A stretch of 64,000 nucleotides of DNA from Azospira oryzae (GCF_004217225.1 NZ_SHKM01000002.1:811307-875306), one strand, 5' to 3'. Positions 1-8,826 are shown, counted from the stretch's first letter. The notes: generated by a model not told the origin, from the letters alone. Translations and numbers: made by a program.

Positions 1-1
1 C

Positions 2-286
2 TGCTGGAAAGCCCAGGCCCCCACCTGGGAGAGCCCCAACGCCGGCCCGGTGATGGCCGCCGGCGCCGGTTCCCTCGGCATCCTCCTGGGCGGCGCCGCC
101 ATCTACCACGGCCGGGAGGAACAGCGCCCGCCTTTGGGCGAAGGCCGTCCTGCAGCCGCCTTCGACATCGACCGGGCCAGCCATCTGGTGCAGCGCGGCC
201 TGGTTCTGTGGCTGGCGGCCATCGTCGCCCTGTTGCCCCTCATCGCCCTGGTGCAGTTCCTTCTCGGAAAGGTCTTCCATGCTTGA
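2..286 (+). CDS. cbiB: Adenosylcobinamide-phosphate synthase CbiB, C-terminal fragment
   Basis: Only the last 94 codons lie in the window; the reading frame is open to the left edge. CbiB is the inner-membrane enzyme that joins the aminopropanol (or its phosphate) arm to adenosylcobyric acid late in B12 synthesis. The fragment carries the motif [15 protein letters not shown] typical of the CbiB C-terminus, a short GREE-containing loop, and a final hydrophobic segment (about the last 30 residues) consistent with a transmembrane helix. The stop overlaps the start of the next gene by 8 bp, so the two are probably translationally coupled. The family call is firm; the size and start of the whole gene cannot be seen. 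Confidence 0.9.
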   Translation, partial: CWKAQAPTWESPNAGPVMAAGAGSLGILLGGAAIYHGREEQRPPLGEGRPAAAFDIDRASHLVQRGLVLWLAAIVALLPLIALVQFLLGKVFHA

Positions 287-1283
287 ACACGGCGGCCGCC
301 TGCGCCAGGCAGCCCGGCAGTGGGGCATTCCCCTGGCGGACTGGCTCGATCTGTCCACCGGCATCAACCCCTGGGCCTATCCCATTCCCGGCATTCCCAT
401 CAGTGCCTGGCAGCGCCTGCCGGAAGAGGAGGACGGCCTGGAGGCCGCCGCCCGCAATTACTACGGGGCCAAGCACGTGCTGGCCCTGGCCGGTTCCCAG
501 GCTGCCATCCAGACCCTGCCCAAGCTGCTGCCGCCGGGCCGGGCGGCGGTGCTGGCTCCGTCCTACGCCGAACATGCCGCCGCCTGGGTCAAGGCCGAAT
601 GGGCCGTCACCCCCTTCGCCCCGCCCCGGCTGGAAGAGGTGGCCAAGGAGCACAACGTGGTGGTGGTGGTGAACCCCAACAACCCCACCGGCGAGCGCAT
701 CACCGCCCGTCGCCTGCGCGCCGCCGCCCGGGCCCTGGCCAAGCGGGGCGGCCTGCTGGTGGTGGACGAGGCCTTTGCCGACGCCGATCCCCGGGATTCC
801 CTGGCCGACCTGGCCGGCACCAAAGTGGCGCCCAACATCATCGTGCTGCGTTCCCTGGGCAAGTTCTTCGGCCTGGCCGGGGCCCGGGTCGGCTTTGCCA
901 TCGGCCGGCCCGAACTGCTGGAGGCCCTGGCCGACACCCTGGGCCCCTGGCCGGTGGCCGGCCCGGCCCGCAGGGTGGCCCGCTGCGCCCTGGAAGACAG
1001 GGCCTGGCAGGCCGACATGCGCCAGGAGCTGCAGGTGGCCGCCGAGCGCCTGGAAACCCTGCTGCAGGACAGCCTGGGGGCCAGCACCGGCACCGGCCTC
1101 TTCCGCTGGCTGCCCCATCCCCGGGCCGACTGGGTGTACGACGAGCTGGCCCGCCGCAGCATCCTGGTACGCCTGTTCCTGGAGGTAGACGGCTCCTCCA
1201 GCCTGCGCTTCGGCCTGCCCGGCAGCGACGACGAATGGCGCCGCCTGGAAGGCGCCCTCAACGAACTGAGGAAGGATCTATGA
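279..1283 (+). CDS. cobD: Threonine-phosphate decarboxylase CobD (PLP aminotransferase fold)
   Basis: A 334-residue fold-type I PLP enzyme. It probably makes (R)-1-amino-2-propanol phosphate from L-threonine phosphate, the linker of the B12 nucleotide loop. Visible marks are the LSTGINPW start region, an NPNNPTG motif at residues 132-138, a VVDEAF segment near 161-166 and the Schiff-base lysine Lys195 in [18 protein letters not shown]. It overlaps cbiB by 8 bp and its stop overlaps the btuF start (ATGA), so it lies inside a cbiB-cobD-btuF operon. A histidinol-phosphate aminotransferase would look similar, but the cobalamin neighbours favour CobD. Some annotators call this protein CobC. Confidence 0.9.
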   Translation: MLEHGGRLRQAARQWGIPLADWLDLSTGINPWAYPIPGIPISAWQRLPEEEDGLEAAARNYYGAKHVLALAGSQAAIQTLPKLLPPGRAAVLAPSYAEHAAAWVKAEWAVTPFAPPRLEEVAKEHNVVVVVNPNNPTGERITARRLRAAARALAKRGGLLVVDEAFADADPRDSLADLAGTKVAPNIIVLRSLGKFFGLAGARVGFAIGRPELLEALADTLGPWPVAGPARRVARCALEDRAWQADMRQELQVAAERLETLLQDSLGASTGTGLFRWLPHPRADWVYDELARRSILVRLFLEVDGSSSLRFGLPGSDDEWRRLEGALNELRKDL

Positions 1284-2164
1284 AAGCCGTGCTGCTGCTG
1301 TCCCTGGCCCTCTGCGGCGGCGCCGCCCAGGCCGCCGACATCGTGCTCAAGGACGACACGGGGGCGACCCTGCGGCTGCCGGCCCCGGCCCGGCGCATCG
1401 TCAGCCTGGCGCCCCATGTCACGGAAAACCTCTTCGCCGCCGGCGCCGGCGGGCAGGTGGTGGGCACCGTGGACTACAGCGACTATCCGGAGGCGGCGAA
1501 GAAAATCGCCCGGGTCGGCGGCTACTCCCGTCTGGACCTGGAGGCGGTGGCGGCCCTGCGTCCCGACCTCATCATTGCCTGGGAAAGCGGCAACGCCCCC
1601 GGCCACGTGGCCAAGCTGCGCAGCCTGGGCATCCCCGTTTTCATCTCCCAGCCCAACCGCATCGAGGACGTGGCCGAGCAGCTGGAGAAGTTCGGCCAGC
1701 TGGCCGGCACCAGTGCCGTCGCCAACGGCGCCGCCGCCCGCTTCCGCGCGCGGCTGGCGGAAATCCGCAAGCAGTATTCCGGGCAGCCCAGGGTGCCCAC
1801 CTTCTACCAGATCTGGAAACAGCCCCTGATGTCCGTCGGCCGCCAGCAGATCATTTCCGACGTCATCAGCCTGTGCGGCGGCAGCAACGTCTTCGGCCAG
1901 GTGGAGCAGATGGCGCCCAAGGTGAGCGAGGAAGCGGTGCTGGCCGCCAATCCGGAAGCCATCATCGCCAGCGGCATGGGCGATTCCCGGCCCGAGTGGC
2001 TGGACGACTGGAAGCGCTGGAAGCAGATCACCGCCGTGGCCCGGGACAACCTCTTCTTCGTCCCGCCCGAGCTGATCCAGCGCCACACGCCGCGCATCCT
2101 GGAAGGGGCGGCCCGCCTCTGCGAACACCTGGAGACGGCCCGCCACCGCCGTCCGGCCCGGTAG
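1280..2164 (+). CDS. btuF: Periplasmic cobalamin-binding protein BtuF
   Basis: A 294-residue periplasmic binding protein of the helical-backbone (FecB/BtuF) class. Residues 1-18 form a signal peptide ending AAQA. The mature part has the family segments RIVSLAPHVTENLFAAGAG and VVGTVDYSDYPEAAKK, and an ALRPDLIIAWESGN segment typical of BtuF. It should capture B12 or cobinamide and hand it to BtuCD. The start is the ATG at 1280, which overlaps the cobD stop; the frame is open further upstream, but the signal peptide fixes this start. Its partners btuC and btuD lie about 7 kb away on the opposite strand. Confidence 0.9.
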   Translation: MKAVLLLSLALCGGAAQAADIVLKDDTGATLRLPAPARRIVSLAPHVTENLFAAGAGGQVVGTVDYSDYPEAAKKIARVGGYSRLDLEAVAALRPDLIIAWESGNAPGHVAKLRSLGIPVFISQPNRIEDVAEQLEKFGQLAGTSAVANGAAARFRARLAEIRKQYSGQPRVPTFYQIWKQPLMSVGRQQIISDVISLCGGSNVFGQVEQMAPKVSEEAVLAANPEAIIASGMGDSRPEWLDDWKRWKQITAVARDNLFFVPPELIQRHTPRILEGAARLCEHLETARHRRPAR

Positions 2165-2173
2165 GTCGCCGCC

Positions 2174-2917
2174 ATGCGCATGCTCCTGCTGCTGTGCTCG
2201 CTGTTCCTGGCCTGGGGCGCCCGGGCCGAGGCGGAAATGGATGCCGAGACGGACTTCCATTTCCGCGCCTTCGGCATCGAGCCGGCGGACCGGGTGGAGT
2301 GGGGCGAAGGCCATCTCACCGCCGGCGTGGACCGGGAGCTGCGGCCCGAGCGGGGCACCCGGCGGCGCACGGTGACGCCCCTGGAAGCCACCTTCGGCCT
2401 GGGCGCCGGCTTCAGCGCCGTGGTCGGCCTGGAGGGCAGTTCCCGCACCCTCTTCGACGACGGCAGCGGTTCCCGCGCCGCCTCCCGGGAGGTGCTGCTC
2501 AAATACGCCCTGCCGGCCTGGAACGGGCTCCACGTGGCCGCCTTCGCCGGCGCCAACCGCCTGCAGGACCAGGAGCACCACAGTCACACCCGGGGCTTCA
2601 GCCTCAACCTGGATACGGACCTGGGCACCTTCGGCAGCGGCTATGCCCAGGACCGGCGGCGTCCCGGCGAGCCCCACCAGGGGCGCGAGTGGGGCGTGAA
2701 CTGGTTCCGCCTGTGGGACGCCGGCCCCCTGCACGGCTGGGGCCTGGCGGCGGAGGCGCGCTTCGTGCGCAGCCCCCTGGGGGAACGCATCGACCACTGG
2801 CTGCTGGGCGTCGCCCGGGTGGTGGGCAAGGGCCTGCTGGCGGACGTGGCCATCGGCGGCAGCGGCGGCGACACCGACGCGCGGCGGCTGACGGCGGGCA
2901 TTTCCTGGTTCTACTGA
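2174..2917 (+). CDS. Unknown exported protein, probable outer-membrane beta-barrel
   Basis: No family is recognised for this 247-residue protein. It has a signal peptide (residues 1-18, leucine-rich, ending GARA). The rest alternates polar and hydrophobic residues in the way of amphipathic beta strands (for example LEATFGLGAGFSAVVGLEGS), has Gly/Arg/Asp-rich turns, and ends in ISWFY, a terminal aromatic residue typical of Bam-assembled outer-membrane proteins. It starts 9 bp after the btuF stop, so it is probably the last gene of the cbiB-cobD-btuF operon and may act at the outer membrane in the same process. The beta-barrel call and the link to cobalamin are inference. Confidence 0.6.
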   Translation: MRMLLLLCSLFLAWGARAEAEMDAETDFHFRAFGIEPADRVEWGEGHLTAGVDRELRPERGTRRRTVTPLEATFGLGAGFSAVVGLEGSSRTLFDDGSGSRAASREVLLKYALPAWNGLHVAAFAGANRLQDQEHHSHTRGFSLNLDTDLGTFGSGYAQDRRRPGEPHQGREWGVNWFRLWDAGPLHGWGLAAEARFVRSPLGERIDHWLLGVARVVGKGLLADVAIGGSGGDTDARRLTAGISWFY

Positions 2918-2972
2918 GCCCTTTGCCGCCGGGCTGGCTATGATGGAAGGGTTCTGCCCGCCGGAGCCCGCC

Positions 2973-3512
2973 ATGAAAAAACAGTCCGTTCCCCTCGCCG
3001 AAGCCTACCGCCTGCTGGAACCCGGCCCGGTGCTGCTGCTCACCACCGCCGATCCCCGGGGTGGGCGGCCCAATGTGATGACCCTCTCCTGGCACATGAT
3101 GATGGAGTTCGAGCCGCCCCTGGTGGGCGTCCTGGTCAGCGGCCGGGACGACAGCTTCGCCTGGCTCGAGGCCAACGGCGAGTGCGTGCTCAACATTCCC
3201 ACCGCCGACCTGGCGCCCCAGGTGGTGGCCTGCGGCAACAGCCACGGGCGCCGCCGCGACAAGTTCCGCCTCACCGGCCTGACGCCGAGTCCCGCCTCCC
3301 GGGTCGGCGCTCCCTTCATCGACGAGTGCTATGCCAGCCTGGAGTGCGTGGTGCACGACCGGGGCTGGGTGGCGCGCTACAACCTGTTCGTGCTCGAAGT
3401 GGTGGCCGCCTGGGCCGAACCGCGCAAGCGCCCCCGCACCCTGCACCACCGGGGCTGGGGCGAGTTTGCCGTGGCCGGCTCGGTGCTGCGCCTGCCTTCG
3501 GCCATGAAGTGA
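2973..3512 (+). CDS. Flavin reductase-like (FMN-binding split barrel) protein
   Basis: A 179-residue protein of the flavin reductase/DIM6-NTAB family, which binds FMN in a split-barrel fold. Visible signs are a VLLLTTADPRGGRPNVMTLSW strand-loop near the N-terminus, the ECVLNIP segment and the ARYNLFVLEVVAAW core near the C-terminus. The substrate cannot be told from sequence. An in-frame ATG exists at 2940, but the ATG at 2973 has a better-placed GGAG upstream and starts at the conserved part. It reads with the preceding genes but is 55 bp away and may be separately expressed. Confidence 0.75.
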   Translation: MKKQSVPLAEAYRLLEPGPVLLLTTADPRGGRPNVMTLSWHMMMEFEPPLVGVLVSGRDDSFAWLEANGECVLNIPTADLAPQVVACGNSHGRRRDKFRLTGLTPSPASRVGAPFIDECYASLECVVHDRGWVARYNLFVLEVVAAWAEPRKRPRTLHHRGWGEFAVAGSVLRLPSAMK

Positions 3513-3633
3513 GATGAAGATTTGACCCTGCGGCTTCGCGCCGCCCGGGAACTAGGGTGTTGCCGGGTGGCAGGGCGGCGGCCGGCGCTGTACCCTATCG
3601 GCATGCAATCGTGTCCTAGGATCAGGGAGCGTC

Positions 3634-5094
3634 ATGGAAGCTTTTGTCTGGGATGAGCGTTTCGTCACCGGCATCCCCAGCGTGGATGCCCAGCACCGGC
3701 ATCTGGTGGACATCGTCAACCGGGTCGGCGACCTGCTGCTGGCTGAGGGCGAGGGCACCGACGAGGCCCTGCAGCAGATTTTCAAGCAGCTGGCCGACTA
3801 CGCCCACCTGCATTTCGCCGACGAAGAGCGGCTGATGACGGAGCTGGGCCTGGACATCCGCCACCAGGACCTCCACGTGCAGCACCACCGCCAGTTCGTC
3901 GAGCAGCTGTTGTCCATGTGGCAGGCCCGTTCCTCCCTCAGCCAGCCGGCGGAGACGGTGCACGGCTTTCTCGCCGCCTGGCTGACGGTGCACATCCTGG
4001 GCGAGGACCAGGTCATGGCGCGCCAGATGTCCCGGGTCCAGGCCGGCCAGTCCGCCGCCGAGGCCTTCGCCGCCGAGAGCGGCGAAGTGGCCGACAGCAC
4101 CAGCGCCCTGCTCGACGCCCTGGGCCGCCTCTACCACCTGGTGTCCCAGCAGAACCGGGACCTGGCGGCCATGAACCAGCAGCTGGAGGCCAAGGTGGAG
4201 GAGCGCACCCGGGAGCTGTCGGCGGCCAACGTCCGCCTGGCGGCGGAGCAGGCCGAACTGGCGCGGCTGCTGCAGAAGGTGGAAAGCACCCAGCAGCAAT
4301 TGCTGCAGTCGGAAAAGATGGCGGCCATCGGCCAGCTGGCGGCCGGGGTGGCCCACGAGATCAACAATCCGGTGGGCTTCGTCCATTCCAACCTGGGCAG
4401 CCTGAAGCAGGACATCGCCCTGCTGTTCAAGGTCATCGACACCTACGAGCAGCACCTGCCGGACAGCGGCCCGGCCTTCGCCGCCCTGCAGCAGGTGCGG
4501 GAGGAGGCGGACCTGGCCTACCTGAAGAGCGACCTGCCGGCCCTGCTGGCCGAGTCCGACGAGGGCCTGGCCCGGGTCACCAAGATCGTCAAGGACCTCA
4601 AGGATTTCTCCCACGTGGACGAGGCCGAGCTGCAGACGGCGGACCTCAACAAGGGCATGGAAAGCACCCTCAACGTGGTGTGGAACGAGCTCAAGTACAA
4701 GGCCGAGGTGGTGCGGGAGTACGGCGACATTCCCCTGGTGCAGTGCATGCCGGCCCAGATCAACCAGGTGTTCATGAACCTGCTGGTTAACGCGGCCCAC
4801 GCCATTCCTGAGCACGGCACCATCACCGTGCGCTCGGGCCGGGAAGAAAACGGGGTGTGGATGGAGGTGCAGGACACCGGCAAGGGCATGACGCCGGAAG
4901 TGCAGAAGCGCATTTTCGAGCCCTTCTTCACCACCAAGCCGGTGGGCAAGGGCACGGGCCTGGGCCTTTCCCTCTCCTACGACATCGTGGTCAAGAAGCA
5001 CGGCGGCCGCATTGAAGTGCGCAGCGCCCCGGGCCAGGGTTCCACCTTCCGCGTCAGCCTGCCCCTGGAGCCGGCCGCCGCAGGGGCCGCCTAG
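3634..5094 (+). CDS. Hemerythrin-domain sensor histidine kinase
   Basis: A 486-residue soluble fusion. Residues 1-130 are a bacteriohemerythrin domain with a full set of likely di-iron ligands: His21, His60, Glu64, His81, His85, His120 and Asp125. Residues 150-235 are a long coiled coil. From about 236 on is a histidine kinase: phospho-acceptor His241 in GVAHEINNPVGF, an N box with NQVFMNLLVNAAHA, a G1 box DTGKGM at 414-419 and a GKGTGLGLSLSYDI glycine lid. No membrane helix is visible, so the enzyme should sense oxygen, NO or redox state in the cytoplasm and phosphorylate an unlinked regulator; no response regulator gene lies beside it. AGGGAG precedes the ATG. Confidence 0.88.
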   Translation: MEAFVWDERFVTGIPSVDAQHRHLVDIVNRVGDLLLAEGEGTDEALQQIFKQLADYAHLHFADEERLMTELGLDIRHQDLHVQHHRQFVEQLLSMWQARSSLSQPAETVHGFLAAWLTVHILGEDQVMARQMSRVQAGQSAAEAFAAESGEVADSTSALLDALGRLYHLVSQQNRDLAAMNQQLEAKVEERTRELSAANVRLAAEQAELARLLQKVESTQQQLLQSEKMAAIGQLAAGVAHEINNPVGFVHSNLGSLKQDIALLFKVIDTYEQHLPDSGPAFAALQQVREEADLAYLKSDLPALLAESDEGLARVTKIVKDLKDFSHVDEAELQTADLNKGMESTLNVVWNELKYKAEVVREYGDIPLVQCMPAQINQVFMNLLVNAAHAIPEHGTITVRSGREENGVWMEVQDTGKGMTPEVQKRIFEPFFTTKPVGKGTGLGLSLSYDIVVKKHGGRIEVRSAPGQGSTFRVSLPLEPAAAGAA

Positions 5095-5104
5095 GCCTCA
5101 GGGT

Positions 5105-5350
5105 TCAGCCGCCGCGGTGGTTGGCGGCGTCCTGCTCCTCTTCCTGCACCATGAGGCGACGCAGGACGAAGGGAAAGAAGCCCGAAATGATGAGGGAGAC
5201 GGCCGTCACCAGGGCGGCGATGCCGGCGCCGCTGTCGGCCAGGATGGGATGCAGGAGGGCGCCGAATCCGGCCAGGCTGGCCACGGCGGGCACCAGGCAG
5301 AGCAGGCCGAGAAACTCCATGACGATGAAGCTGAGAGGCAGATTTTTCAT
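5105..5350 (-). CDS. Small unknown inner-membrane protein
   Basis: An 81-residue hydrophobic protein, not recognised as a known family. Two hydrophobic stretches, about residues 8-35 (LSFIVMEFLGLLCLVPAV...) and 42-66 (AGIAALVTAVSLIISGFFPFVL), look like transmembrane helices; the tail is charged (QEEEQ). The ATG at 5350 is used here; an in-frame TTG at 5425 would add 25 residues but has no better ribosome site. It faces the hemerythrin-kinase gene tail to tail (10 bp apart) and is divergent from the next membrane protein. Its reading frame is open and its composition fits an inner-membrane protein, but it could be spurious. Confidence 0.5.
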   Translation of the reverse strand: MKNLPLSFIVMEFLGLLCLVPAVASLAGFGALLHPILADSGAGIAALVTAVSLIISGFFPFVLRRLMVQEEEQDAANHRGG

Positions 5351-5442
5351 GGGGGCAATGATGCCAGAGAGCACCGTACGGGGCCAATCCCGTATAGCAT
5401 TCACGACCATTACAAATAGATCCAAACAGGGGGATTTTGCTC

Positions 5443-6741
5443 ATGCTGTTCAGAACCTGGGCCTTTGTCATTGCGCTGTTCTTTGTCCTCGGTGCCTACG
5501 ACACCATCTTTCCGTCGGCGCCGCCCCAGTGGATGGAGGCGGATTTCGGGACGGTGCATCGTAGCGGCGAGTTACCCTCCTCCCGCCTGACCCTGAAGGG
5601 TGGCGACATCGGTAGCGACCTGCTGTACACCGAGCGTTTCCACCGCATCAATTCCCTCAGCTTCATCCTCGTGCCCGAAGACACGCCGGCGGACAGCAAG
5701 CCCGAGGCCCGCATCCTCTACAAGGTGCCCACGCCCAAGGACACGGACGAAAACAATCTGACCCAGGTGGCCGTGACCCTGGTGCCGGAGAGCTTTTCTG
5801 GCTGCATCTCCGAAACCAGCGATCCGGAGAAGGTGAAGTTCCTGGTGGACAGCGGCTACCAGGTAAAGCTGCCCTTGCTGGAAATGACTCCTTGCAGCCG
5901 CGAGGCGGCACCGGCCTCGCCCCTCAATTCCTACTGGGGCCTGCTGGGGCTGCCGGTGGTGCTGTACGGCCTGTGGCAGTTCTTGCGCCTGTTCCGCCTG
6001 TGTTACCGGGAGCGCCGGGAAGCGGCCGCGGAGGTGGATGACCGTCTCATGCCGGAGGACCTGTCGCTTGGGGAAACGGTGCGCACGGCCAAGGCCGGCT
6101 TCAATCGCTGGAAGCTGCTGCGGGAGTCCTGCCTTGATGCAGCCTGCCATTACGTGCCCCGTCTGGCCCTGTACCGTCTCAAGGACGCCTTGCCCCGGGA
6201 CGTGGGCCGGGTCTCCCTGGGGGCCTGGCGCCAGCTGCGCGATGCCCGGCGCGAAGGGCGCCTGGGAGAAACCCTGCGGGAGATGGGGCGCAATCCCCTG
6301 ATCGTGGTGAGCAACGTCAGCGCCCTGGTGCTGTTGCTGTCCACCCTCATCCTGAGCGGCCGGCAGCTGGAGGCGGTGGCCGCCATGGTCGGTGCCGGGA
6401 TCTTCTTCGGCCTCTGGTTCGTGTATGCCCGTTATCTGGGCATGAGCCGGCGCAAGGCCCTGTCGGCCACCTTCGTCTATTGCCTGGCGGCCATGCTCTG
6501 GCTCTCCGGCATGCCCCAGCTTCTGCAGGAGGAAGGCGTGCTGATCAAGCTGCCCTTCCTCAGCGACAGCATGACCGTCATCCACCCGGACCTCTTGTCC
6601 CTGCCCTGGGTGGTGCTGTTCGCCCCCCTCAGCTATGTGGTGCTGGTCTATCTCGGCCGGGGCGTGATCCGCTATTTCAGCGGCGGCCTGGAGTTCGACT
6701 ACTCGGGCAAGAAGGTGGTGCTCTCCGACGAGGACAGCTGA
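5443..6741 (+). CDS. Unknown multi-pass membrane protein
   Basis: A 432-residue protein with no family I can name. Layout: one N-terminal helix (about residues 5-22), a periplasmic domain of about 130 residues with two cysteines (in SGCIS and TPCSRE) that could form a disulfide, a second helix (YWGLLGLPVVLYGLWQFL), a cytoplasmic basic stretch of about 100 residues, then four more hydrophobic segments, ending in a short acidic tail. The ATG at 5443 is preceded by AGGGGGA; the in-frame TTG six bases earlier is less likely. It converges on cbiA with 3 bp between stops. Function unknown. Confidence 0.7.
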   Translation: MLFRTWAFVIALFFVLGAYDTIFPSAPPQWMEADFGTVHRSGELPSSRLTLKGGDIGSDLLYTERFHRINSLSFILVPEDTPADSKPEARILYKVPTPKDTDENNLTQVAVTLVPESFSGCISETSDPEKVKFLVDSGYQVKLPLLEMTPCSREAAPASPLNSYWGLLGLPVVLYGLWQFLRLFRLCYRERREAAAEVDDRLMPEDLSLGETVRTAKAGFNRWKLLRESCLDAACHYVPRLALYRLKDALPRDVGRVSLGAWRQLRDARREGRLGETLREMGRNPLIVVSNVSALVLLLSTLILSGRQLEAVAAMVGAGIFFGLWFVYARYLGMSRRKALSATFVYCLAAMLWLSGMPQLLQEEGVLIKLPFLSDSMTVIHPDLLSLPWVVLFAPLSYVVLVYLGRGVIRYFSGGLEFDYSGKKVVLSDEDS

Positions 6742-6744
6742 GCC

Positions 6745-8049
6745 CTAGAGAAAGAGCCGGGCCACCGCCTCCGGGTTGGCGGGGAAGTAGAAATGCACGT
6801 AGGAGGCGGTGAGGCGGCCGACCCGGTAGATGGGCTCCCCCGGCGTGTTGCCGGTGAGCTTGAGCGCCCGTACCAGGGGTTCCAGGGGCGTGCTGCTGGT
6901 GGAGTAGTGGAAGCTGTGGCCGGGCAGGCGGCCTTCCGGCAGTTCGGCGGCCATCAGGCCCAGGGCGGCCAGCTTCTTCTGCATGCGGCTCTCGCCGGGC
7001 AGCAGGCCGAAGCCGGCCGTGCTTTCCCCCGTCACCGAGACCAGGGTTTCGAACAGGCTCATCATGCCGCCGCATTCGGCCAGCAGGGGCTTGCCGGCGG
7101 CCGCGTGGGCCTGCAGGGCGGCGGCCATGGCGCGGTTGGCGGCGATGGCGGCGCCGTGCAGTTCCGGGTAGCCGCCGGGCAGCCACAGGGCGTCGCAGGG
7201 GGGCAGGGCGGCGTCGGCCAGGGGCGAGAAATGGACGAGGCGGGCCCCCAGGTTTGCCAGGCATTCCAGGTTGGCCGGGTAGGCGAAGCAGAAGGCGGCG
7301 TCCCGGGCCACCGCCACGGTCTTGCCCGCCAGCAGGCGGGGCAGGGCGGGCGGCGGGGCCGGGGCGAAGTGCACCGGCGGCGGCAACTGGGCCGCGGCGG
7401 TGGCGGCGAGGGCGTCGGCCATGGCGTCCAGGCGCTGCTTCAGGTCCTCGATCTCGGCGGCGGGGAGCAGGCCCAGATGGCGCTCCGGCATGGCGGCGTC
7501 GTTGTCCCGGGGCAGGTGGCCGTACCAGGCGATGTCGGCTTCATCCAGAGTGTCGCGGCACAGTTGGGCGTGGTAGGCGCTGCCGACCCGGTTGGCCAGC
7601 ACCGCGCCAATGGGGGCGCCACCGCCCTGTTCCTCCCGGTAGTGCTTGAGGCCGAAGGCGACGGCGCCGAAGCTGCCGGCCATGGCGGAGGCGTCCAGCA
7701 CCAGCAGGATGGGCAGGCCCAGCAGGCGGGCCAGGGCGGCGGCGGAGGGTTCGCCGTCGTTGAGGCCCATCACCCCTTCCACCAGGATCAGGTCGTTCTC
7801 CGCCGCGGCCCGGGCCAGGCGCCAGCGGGCGTCGGCCTCGCCGCCCATGCGGAAGTCGATGTTGTCGCAGGGCTGGTCGCTGGCCACCTGGTGGATCTGG
7901 GGATCGAGGAAGTCCGGGCCGCACTTGAAGACCTTGACCCGGCGCCCCTGGCGCGCGTGGAGCCGGGCCAGGGCGGCGACCACGGTGGTCTTGCCCTGGC
8001 CGGAGGCGGGGGCGGCGACGAGGAGGGCGGGGCAGGCGAGGGAAGTCAT
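6745..8049 (-). CDS. cbiA: Cobyrinate a,c-diamide synthase CbiA/CobB
   Basis: A 434-residue glutamine-dependent amidase that uses ATP to amidate the a and c carboxyls of (hydrogeno)cobyrinate. The N-terminal half has the P-loop APASGQGKTTVV (residues 13-24) and the VFKCGPDFLDP segment. The C-terminal class I glutamine amidotransferase-like half has LLAECGGMMSLFE with the nucleophile cysteine, and LPGGYPELH. Full length for the family. It is the last gene of the riboswitch-btuB-btuC-btuD-cobO-cbiA run. The sequence does not tell whether the pathway is the aerobic (CobB) or anaerobic (CbiA) one. Confidence 0.93.
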   Translation of the reverse strand: MTSLACPALLVAAPASGQGKTTVVAALARLHARQGRRVKVFKCGPDFLDPQIHQVASDQPCDNIDFRMGGEADARWRLARAAAENDLILVEGVMGLNDGEPSAAALARLLGLPILLVLDASAMAGSFGAVAFGLKHYREEQGGGAPIGAVLANRVGSAYHAQLCRDTLDEADIAWYGHLPRDNDAAMPERHLGLLPAAEIEDLKQRLDAMADALAATAAAQLPPPVHFAPAPPPALPRLLAGKTVAVARDAAFCFAYPANLECLANLGARLVHFSPLADAALPPCDALWLPGGYPELHGAAIAANRAMAAALQAHAAAGKPLLAECGGMMSLFETLVSVTGESTAGFGLLPGESRMQKKLAALGLMAAELPEGRLPGHSFHYSTSSTPLEPLVRALKLTGNTPGEPIYRVGRLTASYVHFYFPANPEAVARLFL

Positions 8050-8165
8050 GGGCGGCGGCTCGGTGGGGATTTTTTGGGGATGGCCTGGGAGGCAGGCGGG
8101 ACGGGCATCGGCGGCATGCCGTCGCCAGGAGGCCCGTGCTTATTGCCGGTCAGGCCGGTGGCCCT

Positions 8166-8768
8166 TCAGAACTCGATCCCGGGCATGGCGGCGACGCCGG
8201 CCTGGAAAGCGTGCTTGACCATGCCCATTTCGGTGACGGTGTCGGCGGCGGCCACCAGGGCCTCCGGCGCGGCGCGGCCGGTGACGATGACGTGCTGGTG
8301 CGGCGGGCGGGCGGCGAAGGCGGCCAGCACCGCATCCAGTTCCAGCCAGCCGTACTTGAAGGCGTAGGTCAGCTCGTCCAGGATCACCAGGTCGATGGCC
8401 GGGTCGGCGAGGTAGACACAGGCCTGTTCCCAGGCGGCCCGGGCGGCGCGCAGGTCCTTCTCCCGGTCCTGGGTTTCCCAGGTGAAGCCTTCGCCCATGA
8501 CGTGCCATTTGACGTTGGGCTGCTGCCGGAAAAAGCCTTCCTCGCCGGTGTCGGAGCGGCTCTTCACCAGCTGGATGACGGCGGCACTGTGGCCGTGGCC
8601 CAGGGCCCGGGCGAGGACGCCGAAGGCGGCGGAACTCTTGCCCTTGCCGTTGCCGGTATGCACCAGCAGGACGCCGCGCTCCTGGCTGGCCTGGGCGATC
8701 TTGGCGTCGACCACTTCCTTCTTGCGGGCCATGCGGCTGTTGTGGCGTTGGTTGCGCTCGTCGCTCAT
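8166..8768 (-). CDS. cobO: Cob(I)alamin adenosyltransferase, CobO/BtuR type
   Basis: A 200-residue enzyme that transfers the adenosyl group of ATP to reduced cobalt in corrinoids, giving adenosylcobalamin or its precursors. The P-loop HTGNGKGKSSAAFG near residue 36-49 and the DLVILDELTYAFKYGWLE segment are diagnostic of the CobO/CobA(BtuR) family. It lies 58 bp downstream of btuD and 116 bp upstream of cbiA, in the riboswitch-led operon. Its product is the cofactor needed by the methylmalonyl-CoA mutase encoded at 19301-21466. Confidence 0.93.
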   Translation of the reverse strand: MSDERNQRHNSRMARKKEVVDAKIAQASQERGVLLVHTGNGKGKSSAAFGVLARALGHGHSAAVIQLVKSRSDTGEEGFFRQQPNVKWHVMGEGFTWETQDREKDLRAARAAWEQACVYLADPAIDLVILDELTYAFKYGWLELDAVLAAFAARPPHQHVIVTGRAAPEALVAAADTVTEMGMVKHAFQAGVAAMPGIEF

Positions 8769-8826
8769 GGGGAACTCCGGGAATCGGGGGAAAAGGGAAA
8801 AGAGGCGGCTGGAGAAAAGGCTGGCG

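Noticed and set aside
3513-3633. Short gap before the hemerythrin kinase with a small GCGGC-TTCGC-GCCGC hairpin
   Set aside because: No T-run and only 5 bp of stem; nothing else found in the gap.
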